From positions 1 through 64,000 of the forward strand of contig NZ_NPJG01000125.1 of assembly GCF_002251245.1 (NCBI RefSeq): a stretch of 64,000 nt of DNA, given 5' to 3'. Below are positions 8,899 through 16,598 of the stretch, piece by piece. Position numbers and translations under genes: made by a program. Every line of letters begins with the position of its first letter. Position 1 is the stretch's first letter. The notes beneath the pieces were generated by a model, which worked only from the letters and a program-made list of their open reading frames with translations, ran no database searches and was not told the DNA's origin. The stretch comes from Prevotella sp. P5-92. Its GTDB lineage: Bacteria; Bacteroidota; Bacteroidia; Bacteroidales; Bacteroidaceae.

Positions 8899-10473
8899 AT
8901 GACAAGCGAAGTTATCATCGACGTACAGCCGAAAAAGATCTCCATCGCACTGCTCGAAGACAAGAGTCTTGTCGAATATCAGGACGAACCAAGGACAGCG
9001 TCTTTCTCGGTGGGAAACATTTATGTGGCAAAGGTGAAAAAACTTATGCCAGGACTCAACGCGTGCTTCGTGGACGTAGGCTTCGAAAGGGACGCGTTCC
9101 TACACTATCTCGACCTGGGTACTCAATTTAGCTCTTACGAAAAGTATCTTAAACAGGTACAAAGCGACAGAAAAAAACTCTTCCCCTTCAACAAGGCCAC
9201 ACGACTGCCCGACCTCAAGAAGGACGGCAGCGTGCAAAACACACTCAAGGTGGGACAGGAAGTGCTGGTGCAAATAGTTAAAGAACCCATTTCCACCAAA
9301 GGACCACGACTGACTTGCGACCTGAGTTTTGCAGGAAGATACATGGTGCTGATACCTTTCTACGACAAGGTGTCGGTGTCGTCGAAAATAAAAAAAGGTG
9401 AGGAAAGAACACGACTGAAACAACTCATACAGAGCATCACACCGAAAAACTTCGGAGTCATCGTGCGCACGTCGGCAGAAGGAAAAAGAGTGGCCGAACT
9501 CGATGCGGAAATGAAGGTGCTACTCAGCAGATGGGACGAGGCCATCAAACAAGTGCAGAAAACGACTGCAAGACCTCAGTTGGTGTTCGAGGAAACCAGT
9601 AGGGCGGTGGCTCTCCTAAGAGATCTGTTCAACCCTTCATACGACGGCATCTACGTCAACGACGATGATATCCTCAAGCAGATAAAGGACTATGTGGGAA
9701 TCATCGCACCCGACAAAGTAGGTATAGTAAAGAAATACACTGGCACAGTGCCTATCTTCGACAACTTCAACGTCACAAAACAGATAAAGTCGTCGTTCGG
9801 AAAGACTGTAAACTACAAACGTGGAGCTTACCTCATCATCGAACATACCGAGGCGCTGCACGTGGTAGATGTGAACAGCGGAAACAGGACTCGGTCGGAA
9901 AACGGACAAGAACAAAACGCGCTCGAGGTGAACCTCGGGGCTGCCGACGAACTGGCAAGACAACTCAGACTGCGGGATATGGGAGGAATCATCGTTGTCG
10001 ATTTCATCGACATGAACCTTGCCGAAGACCGACAAATGCTCTATGAACGCATGTGCAAAAACATGCAGAAAGACCGCGCACGACACAACATACTGCCACT
10101 GAGCAAGTTCGGACTGATGCAGATAACACGACAAAGGGTCAGGCCGGCAATGGACGTCAACGTCGAGGAGACTTGTCCGACGTGTTTCGGCAAGGGAAAA
10201 ATAAAGTCGAGCATCCTGTTTACCGATCAACTGGAAAGCAAGATTGACCAATTGGTCAACAAAATTGGCATATCGAAGTTCAAACTCCACGTACACCCTT
10301 ACGTGGCGGCGTATATCAACAGCGGTTTCGTCTCCATAAAAAGACAATGGCAGATGAAATATGGCTTCGGCGTGAGGATCGTTGCCTCAGAAAAACTGGC
10401 TTTCCTGCAATACGAATTCTATGACCGGGAAGGTAACTTCATCGATATGAAAGAGGAGATTGAGACCAAATAA
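8899..10473 (+). CDS. rng: Ribonuclease E/G family endoribonuclease
   Basis: The 524-residue enzyme makes single-strand cuts in RNA for rRNA maturation and mRNA turnover. Residues about 36-150 form the S1-containing RNA-binding part. The catalytic region carries Asp324 in VVDVNSG and Asp368 in IIVVDFID, the two metal-binding aspartates of the family. Cys426 and Cys429 in CPTCFGKG form the zinc-link used for tetramer assembly. Length fits RNase G rather than full-length RNase E; there is no long disordered C-terminal scaffold. The gene lies 128 bases after the micro-protein gene, past a hairpin, and ends at a strong terminator. Confidence 0.95.
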   Translation: MTSEVIIDVQPKKISIALLEDKSLVEYQDEPRTASFSVGNIYVAKVKKLMPGLNACFVDVGFERDAFLHYLDLGTQFSSYEKYLKQVQSDRKKLFPFNKATRLPDLKKDGSVQNTLKVGQEVLVQIVKEPISTKGPRLTCDLSFAGRYMVLIPFYDKVSVSSKIKKGEERTRLKQLIQSITPKNFGVIVRTSAEGKRVAELDAEMKVLLSRWDEAIKQVQKTTARPQLVFEETSRAVALLRDLFNPSYDGIYVNDDDILKQIKDYVGIIAPDKVGIVKKYTGTVPIFDNFNVTKQIKSSFGKTVNYKRGAYLIIEHTEALHVVDVNSGNRTRSENGQEQNALEVNLGAADELARQLRLRDMGGIIVVDFIDMNLAEDRQMLYERMCKNMQKDRARHNILPLSKFGLMQITRQRVRPAMDVNVEETCPTCFGKGKIKSSILFTDQLESKIDQLVNKIGISKFKLHVHPYVAAYINSGFVSIKRQWQMKYGFGVRIVASEKLAFLQYEFYDREGNFIDMKEEIETK

Positions 10474-10489
10474 AAGAAGTGGATAGTGG

Positions 10490-10522
10490 AAAGGAGTTAA
10501 GGCATCACGTCTTAACTCCTTT
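10490..10522 (+). terminator. Strong hairpin terminator after RNase G
   Basis: A perfect 12-bp stem, AAAGGAGTTAAG (10490-10501) with CTTAACTCCTTT (10511-10522), encloses a 9-base loop. It starts 16 bases after the RNase G stop codon and its 3' side ends in T-rich sequence. Confidence 0.8.
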
Positions 10523-10617
10523 ATCTCCCTCTAAACAAAGCACTTACCACATTGACTTAAATTACTTCATTAACTTTTACAACTTCTACGATCCCAAACT
10601 AAAAAAAACGAATCATT

Positions 10618-11784
10618 ATGGAAATAGCTTTCTGGTGCTGCCTGTTCATCGTCTTCTACACGTATCTCGGATACGGCATGCTGCTCTACATACTCGTAAG
10701 GATAAAACGGGCATTGTGCAAACGCAAGACTCACGACCACGACCCATCGTTCACTCCCGACATAACACTCATGATATGCGCCTACAACGAGGAGGATATC
10801 GTGGACGAGAAAATGGCTAACACACGACAGATAGACTACCCGAAAGACAAACTCCACGTGATGTGGGTGACCGACGGAAGCTCTGACAAGACCAACGAAC
10901 GACTCTCACTCTACGATGACGTCACCATCGTCTTCTCACCCGAACGACGAGGAAAGACGGCTGCACTAAAACACGGCATCAAGGAGGTGAAGACCGACAT
11001 CGTGGTGATGACCGACGCCAACACCATGATAGGCAAAGAGGCAATAAGGGTGATAGTAGATCACATGCGGGACCCGAAGGTGGGATGCGTGGCGGGAGAG
11101 AAACGCGTCATGGCCCGCGACGACAGCCAGGCAGCCGCCGAAGGAGAAGGCATCTACTGGAAATATGAGAGCGCACTGAAACGACTCGACTACGAGCTGC
11201 ACTCTGCCATGGGAGCGGCTGGCGAACTGTGCGCCATCCGAACGGCTCTCTTCGAGGACATGCCCGACGACACACTCCTCGACGACTTCATCATCTCGAT
11301 GCGCATAGTGGAACGCGGATATGTCATCGCCTACGACAGCAATGCCTATGCCATGGAATACGGCTCAGCCGACATCGTAGAGGAAAGCAAACGCAAACGG
11401 AGGATAGCGGCAGGCGGACTGCAGAGCAGCTGGCGACTGCGCAGCCTAATGAATCCACTGCTACATCCCATAACAGCATTCCAGTTCGTCTCACACCGAG
11501 TGCTGAGATGGACCGTAACACCATTTGCCATGTTGGCTCTTATACCGCTCAACGTGGCTCTCGTCTTGGACAATGCCGGCTGGATATACACCGTGATATG
11601 GATCATGCAGCTGATGTTCTATCTCGCTGCACTCGCCGGACAATGGCTCGCCTCAAAGGGCAGGAAAAACAAACTGCTCTACATACCTTACTACTTCCTC
11701 TTCATGAACGCAAACGTGTTCAGAGGAATACGTTATCTCGCTACAAAAACCAACGGGACATGGGAAAAGGCGAAAAGAGGCTAA
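10618..11784 (+). CDS. Membrane-bound family 2 glycosyltransferase
   Basis: The 388-residue protein has an N-terminal membrane helix (residues about 3-27), a GT-A domain (about 48-270) and three or more C-terminal membrane helices (about 285-380). DGSSD at 86-90, TDAN at 132-135 (the DxD-like metal site), DDTLLDDF at 217-224 and a basic RKRR segment near 260 match processive, cellulose-synthase-like GT2 enzymes. It probably transfers a sugar at the inner face of the cytoplasmic membrane for an exported polysaccharide or glycolipid; donor and acceptor are unknown. It lies alone between terminators and the hybrid kinase, with no polysaccharide locus around it. Confidence 0.88.
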   Translation: MEIAFWCCLFIVFYTYLGYGMLLYILVRIKRALCKRKTHDHDPSFTPDITLMICAYNEEDIVDEKMANTRQIDYPKDKLHVMWVTDGSSDKTNERLSLYDDVTIVFSPERRGKTAALKHGIKEVKTDIVVMTDANTMIGKEAIRVIVDHMRDPKVGCVAGEKRVMARDDSQAAAEGEGIYWKYESALKRLDYELHSAMGAAGELCAIRTALFEDMPDDTLLDDFIISMRIVERGYVIAYDSNAYAMEYGSADIVEESKRKRRIAAGGLQSSWRLRSLMNPLLHPITAFQFVSHRVLRWTVTPFAMLALIPLNVALVLDNAGWIYTVIWIMQLMFYLAALAGQWLASKGRKNKLLYIPYYFLFMNANVFRGIRYLATKTNGTWEKAKRG

Positions 11785-11899
11785 AAAATTATTAACGAAA
11801 AAGACTAAAAGTATAGAAAACGAATGGGAAAAGGGGAAAAAACACGAAAAAGGAACAAAAAAAATCAAAAAAACGTATGGCAATAACGGATTTTTTTCG

Positions 11900-11907
11900 T
11901 AACTTTG
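11900..11907 (+). promoter_or_regulatory. -7 box that decides the hybrid kinase start
   Basis: TAACTTTG fits TAnnTTTG and lies 27 bases before the ATG at 11934. The longer in-frame start at 11877 would lie upstream of this promoter and is therefore unlikely. Confidence 0.6.
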
Positions 11908-11933
11908 CACCGATTTCCAAAACAAAAATATCT

Positions 11934-13193
11934 ATGAATCAAGAAGACATCATACTTCAACTCAAGAAAGACCTCGAAAATGCCAAATCGACAGCTGCTA
12001 AAGCTCTCGAAGAGCGCGACGCTGCACTTCAGCGTCTGAAGGATTATGAAGAAAAAATAGAGAAGGCTGAGAAAGCAAGCAAGATGAAGTCGCTCTTCCT
12101 CGCCAACATGAGTCACGAGATACGCACTCCGCTAAACGCTATAGAGGGCTTCTCAAGGGTGATAGCCGAGACTGACTCACCTTCTGAAAGAATGAAGTTT
12201 TTGGAAATAGTGGAGAGCAACAACAACCGACTGCTGTCGCTCATCAACGAGATTCTCGACCTCTCACGTGTGGAATCGGGAGAGATAACAATGAAAATTA
12301 CTCTTTGCAACCTCACCGAGATTTGCAACAACATCAAGCAGATATTCAAATTCCGCTGCCCGGAAAACCTCGACTTCAAGGCCGACGTGCCATCAAAGTC
12401 GGTGCTGCTCAAGACAGACCCAAACCGTCTCACACAGGTGTTCAGCAACCTCATCAGCAACGCACTGAAGCATACCATCAGAGGCGGCATCACCTACGGA
12501 TACAAGGTGGATGAGATAAACAACCAAGTCGTGTTCTACGTGAGCGACACTGGCTCAGGCATCGACCCAAAAGACATCGACTCCATCTTCCTCACATACG
12601 TGTCGAAAGACGCTGAGAAGAAAAACGGATACGGACTGGGACTACCGTTGAGCAAGATCCTCGTGGAGAAAATGGGCGGAAAAATAGGTGTTCGCTCGGT
12701 AGTGGGAAAAGGCTCTACCTTCACCTTCGTTCTGCCTTTCGACGGCACGTATGCCACATCCGAGACGACGAAGTCGAACCCAATCATCACTCGCACACTG
12801 CGTAGCAAACCAGTGGGCGACATGAGCAAACTCAAACTCGTACTCGTGGCTGAGGACGAGGAATGTAACTTCGAACTGGTCAAGAACGTGCTCGCCAACC
12901 GCTACCGCATCATCAGAGCACGAAACGGAGTGGAAGCAGTGACAATGAACGAGGACGAACAGCCCGACATCATTCTCATGGACATAAGAATGCCTGACAT
13001 GGACGGCATCGACGCCACTCGTATCATCAAGGAAGTAAACCCAGGCGTGCCAATAATAGCTCTCTCAGCCTATGCCCTCACCGACAGCATACAGATGGCA
13101 AGACAGGCTGGTTGTGATGAGTTTATCGCCAAGCCTTTCAAAGTGGAGGACTTATTACAGACTCTCGACAAATATGCAAAAAAAAGCCAATAA
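11934..13193 (+). CDS. Soluble hybrid histidine kinase with C-terminal receiver domain
   Basis: The 419-residue protein has an N-terminal coiled coil (about 5-50), a HisKA domain with His61 in MSHEIRTPLN, a HATPase domain (about 165-285) and a receiver domain (about 300-415) with phospho-accepting Asp350 in ILMDIRMPD and a conserved lysine in AKPF. There is no signal peptide, membrane helix or PAS/GAF sensor, so the input is unknown; the coiled coil may join it to another sensor. The start at 11934 is chosen because a promoter box lies at 11900-11907. The EEP-family gene begins 9 bases downstream and is probably in the same operon. No output regulator is adjacent. Confidence 0.92.
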   Translation: MNQEDIILQLKKDLENAKSTAAKALEERDAALQRLKDYEEKIEKAEKASKMKSLFLANMSHEIRTPLNAIEGFSRVIAETDSPSERMKFLEIVESNNNRLLSLINEILDLSRVESGEITMKITLCNLTEICNNIKQIFKFRCPENLDFKADVPSKSVLLKTDPNRLTQVFSNLISNALKHTIRGGITYGYKVDEINNQVVFYVSDTGSGIDPKDIDSIFLTYVSKDAEKKNGYGLGLPLSKILVEKMGGKIGVRSVVGKGSTFTFVLPFDGTYATSETTKSNPIITRTLRSKPVGDMSKLKLVLVAEDEECNFELVKNVLANRYRIIRARNGVEAVTMNEDEQPDIILMDIRMPDMDGIDATRIIKEVNPGVPIIALSAYALTDSIQMARQAGCDEFIAKPFKVEDLLQTLDKYAKKSQ

Positions 13194-13202
13194 GACAACT
13201 TT

Positions 13203-14261
13203 ATGGGAAAACTGGCAATAAAACAATATTTCTCGCTGATGTTCCTCATACTTCAGCTCGTATTATCAATATTCACCTTCGTCGGACTCTTCGGAGGCGA
13301 CAACCATCCTGTAGGACATACGGCATCGGCCATGCTGGTCTATGCGCTGCCACTGCTCATCGGCGCTAACCTGCTGATGCTCATTTATTGGCTCGTAACC
13401 CGCAACTGGATATGGACTTCGCTGCCAGTGATCACCATACTCTGCTGCATTCCTTATATCGGAACGTTATATCAGATCAGCTTCGGCTCTGACGAGGAGA
13501 CGGCAAGAGACGCCATAAAGATAGCAAGCTACAACGTGGCCCGATTTGGCAAACAAGCTTCCACTTTCATCTCTAACGACATCCTCTCGGAGATGAAAAG
13601 CGAAAAGGTAGATGTGCTCTGTCTGCAGGAGTATAACGAGGACAGCGGCGACCAAAAGAATACTGACGTTTACAAAGACTATTTCCCCTACTCTGTCAAA
13701 GGAAAGGCCGACATGGTCATCTTCAGCAAATACCCCATAAAGAAATCTCACAACATGGCCTTTGAAGAGACTAACAACAGCGCCATGTGGGCTGACATTG
13801 ATGTCAACGGAAAACAGGTGAGAGTGTTCAACGCCCACCTTGAGACAACGGGATTCAACCGCACCTTGCATCAGGCTAACAAGCTCATCAACAAGGGTTA
13901 TAACGTGGAGACTAATTCGCTGCTCAACGCTATCTACGGCAACTATACCTTAGGTATGATAGTTAGAGCCGGACAGGCTGCACAAGTGGCTAACGAGGTG
14001 AGAAACAGTCAGTTCCCTTGTATCGTTTGCGGTGACTTCAACGACGTCCCCTACTCTTACGTCTATAACACCATGCTCGGAAATATGGTTGACGGATTTA
14101 AAGAGTGTGGCAGCGGATTTATGTACACTTATAGAGGCAGCAAGATGGTCCGCATCGACTACATCTTCCACGACAAGCAGCTGAAAGGTCTCTCATACTA
14201 CAAGAAACCTCTCACCTACTCTGACCACATGCCAGTATTTATGAAATTGGAAATCAATTAA
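13203..14261 (+). CDS. Membrane-anchored endonuclease/exonuclease/phosphatase (EEP) family protein
   Basis: The 352-residue protein begins with three predicted membrane helices (about 10-30, 40-65, 70-90), followed by an EEP domain (about 100-352). Hallmarks are ASYNVARFG, CLQEY with its metal-binding Glu, GDFNDVPYS and the terminal SDHMPV with catalytic Asp-His. The family includes nucleases and phosphodiesterases of lipids or nucleotides, so the substrate is open. The topology would place the catalytic domain on one face of the cytoplasmic membrane, probably outside. It follows the hybrid kinase by 9 bases and is followed by direct repeats and a terminator. This architecture is common in Bacteroidetes. 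Confidence 0.88.
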   Translation: MGKLAIKQYFSLMFLILQLVLSIFTFVGLFGGDNHPVGHTASAMLVYALPLLIGANLLMLIYWLVTRNWIWTSLPVITILCCIPYIGTLYQISFGSDEETARDAIKIASYNVARFGKQASTFISNDILSEMKSEKVDVLCLQEYNEDSGDQKNTDVYKDYFPYSVKGKADMVIFSKYPIKKSHNMAFEETNNSAMWADIDVNGKQVRVFNAHLETTGFNRTLHQANKLINKGYNVETNSLLNAIYGNYTLGMIVRAGQAAQVANEVRNSQFPCIVCGDFNDVPYSYVYNTMLGNMVDGFKECGSGFMYTYRGSKMVRIDYIFHDKQLKGLSYYKKPLTYSDHMPVFMKLEIN

Positions 14262-14280
14262 TGGCTCTTTAAAAGGGACT

Positions 14281-14333
14281 AATCTTTTAGGGAATTGGGG
14301 AAGTAATAATCTTTTTTGGAATTGGGGAAGTAA
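14281..14333. repeat. 27-bp direct repeat pair
   Basis: Two adjacent copies begin with AATCTTTT and share GGAATTGGGGAAGTAA, at 14281-14306 and 14308-14333, differing at two positions in the T-run. The second copy supplies the left arm of the terminator at 14325-14348. Confidence 0.6.
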
Positions 14334-14348
14334 ACTTCCTTACTTCCC
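14325..14348. terminator. Terminator between the EEP gene and ispE
   Basis: GGGAAGTAA (14325-14333) pairs with TTACTTCCC (14340-14348), followed by TTATTTTT on the plus strand. It lies between two convergent genes and could serve both, but the T-run favours the plus strand. Confidence 0.75.
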
Positions 14349-14356
14349 TTATTTTT

Positions 14357-15184
14357 CTACAACTCTATCTGTTTCACAAAACATCCGTCAAACTCTCCCT
14401 CTAACTTCACTTCGCTTCTGAAGATGCCGAAGACACTGCTGCCACTGCCACTCATGGCAGAATACACGGCACCAAGGTCGTAGAGACGCGACTTTATGGC
14501 TCCTATCTCGGGATGAAGGGCAAAGACACTCTGCTCGAAGTCGTTGACGAGTTCCTCGCGCCATGTCTCGATGGGCTGCATCACTATCTCACGACATTTC
14601 TTCAATGTGGGACGAGGCTTGACCAACGAGAACGCCTCGCGAGTGGAAACGGGAATGTCTGGACGCACCACTACAAGCCAATAGCCCGCCATCGAAAGAG
14701 CGATAGGTTCGAGACGCTCGCCTATTCCCTCGGCATAAGCAGGACGGCTCATAATAAAAAACGGACAGTCGGCACCAAGTTTCGCCGCTTCGGCAATCAT
14801 CTCCTCTTCGGTCATCGACAACGAACACATCTCGTTCAACGCCTTGATCATATAGGCACAGTCGCTCGAACCGCCACCCATTCCTGCTTGTGTGGGAATG
14901 GCTTTCATCAGATGAGCATGCACTCGAGGCAACTCATATCGGCTGGCAAGCTGACGATAAGCCTTCACCACAAGATTCTTCTGCTCGTCGCCTTCCACAG
15001 GGATATTGGTCACCTTCAGGTCGCAGTCCACCGCCGACGGAAACCGCTCGTCCATAGGATAAATCTCAAGGGCGTCTTTTATCATCACTGGGAAAAAGAC
15101 TGTCTCAAGGTCGTGATAGCCGTCGGGACGCTTTCTCACGATATTCAGTCCTAAATTGATTTTTGCAATAGGAAAAGTTATCAT
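14357..15184 (-). CDS. ispE: 4-diphosphocytidyl-2-C-methyl-D-erythritol kinase
   Basis: The enzyme phosphorylates the 2-hydroxyl of CDP-ME with ATP in the non-mevalonate isoprenoid pathway. The 275-residue form starts at MITFPIAKINLGL, the usual IspE N-terminus. The GHMP kinase ATP loop PTQAGMGGGSSD and a late SGSGSSVFGIF segment are present. A longer in-frame start at 15250 is rejected because a -7 box (TAATTTTG, minus strand 15206-15213) lies between the two starts. It is transcribed alone, away from the neighbouring plus-strand genes. Confidence 0.95.
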   Translation of the reverse strand: MITFPIAKINLGLNIVRKRPDGYHDLETVFFPVMIKDALEIYPMDERFPSAVDCDLKVTNIPVEGDEQKNLVVKAYRQLASRYELPRVHAHLMKAIPTQAGMGGGSSDCAYMIKALNEMCSLSMTEEEMIAEAAKLGADCPFFIMSRPAYAEGIGERLEPIALSMAGYWLVVVRPDIPVSTREAFSLVKPRPTLKKCREIVMQPIETWREELVNDFEQSVFALHPEIGAIKSRLYDLGAVYSAMSGSGSSVFGIFRSEVKLEGEFDGCFVKQIEL

Positions 15185-15205
15185 ATATCTTGCTGTTTTT
15201 GCATG

Positions 15206-15213
15206 CAAAATTA
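15206..15213 (-). promoter_or_regulatory. -7 box of ispE
   Basis: TAATTTTG on the minus strand fits TAnnTTTG and is followed by GCATG. It lies 22 bases before the start codon at 15184 and rules out the longer reading of the gene. Confidence 0.6.
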
Positions 15214-15319
15214 TTAAAAAAAGTGGGAAAAACAAACCATTATGGCTCAAAAAGGTTAATTTATTGATGATTTAACTCTTTTTTTATCCTAAAAGGCTTC
15301 TATTTCGGGATTTTATTCG

Positions 15320-15327
15320 TAAGTTTG
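15320..15327 (+). promoter_or_regulatory. -7 box upstream of the Trp/Tyr/Gly-rich protein gene
   Basis: TAAGTTTG followed by CAC fits TAnnTTTG. The leader to the ATG at 15477 would be about 145 bases, unusually long for this window, and contains an AT-rich stretch (15387-15405). Confidence 0.5.
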
Positions 15328-15476
15328 CACAAAAGAAAACGCAAAATAATAAAAAAGTACTCGTTTATCAAACAGCAGTACACATATTATTATATATATA
15401 GTGCAGACAATGTCTGAAATAATACACACACAGTATTAGAAAAATAATAAACGGAATTCTAAAAAAAGGAGTATAT

Positions 15477-16508
15477 ATGAAAAGATTATTATTGACCACA
15501 TTAACAGCTCTGATGCTGATGCCTCTGACGGCAACAGCTCAGGACGATATGTATTTCGTCCCGACGAAATCTAACGTCAAGAAATCTGCCGAGAAGTATG
15601 GCATGCCAAAGGACACTTACTACTGTGGCAGCAAAAGAGACGTGGACGAATATAACCGACGACTGAAAAGCAAGGTTGAGGTGATCAGCGACGACGCTCT
15701 TCTCGCTGGCAACTCGCTTGCAGACAACGACACGTTAGTGACAGACACATTGGTGGGAGACACCATCGTCTTCATAGCCGAGAAGGGCGTCTATCCCAAG
15801 GACAACGCTCGCATGCAGTCTGACAACGACTACAAATACACACGCAACATGAGCCGTTGGGACAACTACGAGGTGAGCAACGCCTACTGGAATGGATATA
15901 ACGACGGACGCTTCAACCGATGGTATGGATGGAGCTCGTTCTACGACCCATGGTACTACTCGTCGTGGTACGGCGGATGGTACGACCCATGGCTCCACTC
16001 GTCGTGGTACGGCGGATGGTACGGCGGATGGTATGGCAACTGGTACGGATGGCATGGCGGATGGTACGACCCATGGTACTACTCGTGGTATGGCGGCTAT
16101 TATCCTTACTATCCTATCTATGTGGGCGGAGGTGGACATCACACCACTGCCCCCGAACGCTTCACAGCCAACCGCTACGACCGTTCGAGCATACGCAGGG
16201 TGGGCAGCGGAGTGGCCGACCGCGACCGCATGGTCAACAACAGCTTCCGACGCTATTCTACCAGCTCGTGGGGCTCTACCATGGACCGTTCGCGCTTCAG
16301 CAACAACCAGCGCTATAACAACACACGCAACAACGGACAGAGAATTGAGAGCAACCGACAGTCGTCGTCGTGGAACAATAACAGCAACCGCTCGTGGGGC
16401 AGCTCTTCAGGCAGCGGCTCGTTTGGAGGCGGCAGCAGGTCGGGTGGCACAAGGAGCTCTGGCGGAAGCGTAAGAGGCTCTGGCAACGGTGTACGCATGG
16501 GAAGATAA
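15477..16508 (+). CDS. Secreted Trp/Tyr/Gly-rich repeat protein
   Basis: I do not recognise a family. The 343-residue protein has a signal peptide (residues 1-21, ending TATAQ). Residues about 22-140 are a charged region with DTLVTDTLVGDT. Residues about 140-220 are an array of SWYGGWYDPW / YGGWYGNWYG type units, nearly all Trp, Tyr, Gly, Asp, Pro and Ser. Residues about 220-343 are Arg/Asn/Ser/Gly-rich and end in a Gly-Ser tail. Such composition suggests an extended or amyloid-like surface or periplasmic protein, but no catalytic motif is visible. The gene is followed by a 26-bp tandem repeat and then an outer-membrane protein gene, possibly in the same transcript. Confidence 0.8.
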   Translation: MKRLLLTTLTALMLMPLTATAQDDMYFVPTKSNVKKSAEKYGMPKDTYYCGSKRDVDEYNRRLKSKVEVISDDALLAGNSLADNDTLVTDTLVGDTIVFIAEKGVYPKDNARMQSDNDYKYTRNMSRWDNYEVSNAYWNGYNDGRFNRWYGWSSFYDPWYYSSWYGGWYDPWLHSSWYGGWYGGWYGNWYGWHGGWYDPWYYSWYGGYYPYYPIYVGGGGHHTTAPERFTANRYDRSSIRRVGSGVADRDRMVNNSFRRYSTSSWGSTMDRSRFSNNQRYNNTRNNGQRIESNRQSSSWNNNSNRSWGSSSGSGSFGGGSRSGGTRSSGGSVRGSGNGVRMGR

Positions 16509-16528
16509 AAACATTTTTCCAGTAAATA

Positions 16529-16580
16529 ACAAGTATTTTTCAATTGTGCAAATCACAAGTATTTTTTAATTGTGCAAATC
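16529..16580. repeat. 26-bp tandem repeat between the surface-protein genes
   Basis: Two contiguous 26-bp copies (16529-16554 and 16555-16580) begin ACAAGTATTTTT and end AATTGTGCAAATC, with one mismatch. They lie between the repeat-rich secreted protein gene and the OMPP1-like gene, 18 bases before the latter's ATG. They could be regulatory or an accidental slippage product. Confidence 0.65.
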
Positions 16581-16598
16581 ACTCATTTATAGACTATC

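Noticed and set aside
11877..11933. Longer N-terminus for the hybrid kinase
   Set aside because: The -7 box at 11900-11907 lies inside it, so the start at 11934 is the one that can be transcribed and translated.
15185..15250. Longer N-terminus for IspE
   Set aside because: A promoter box lies within it, and the family starts at the AKINLGL segment.
15892..16473. Open frames overlapping the Trp/Tyr/Gly-rich gene
   Set aside because: They arise from the repeated codons of the real gene; only the 15477 frame has a signal peptide and upstream promoter.
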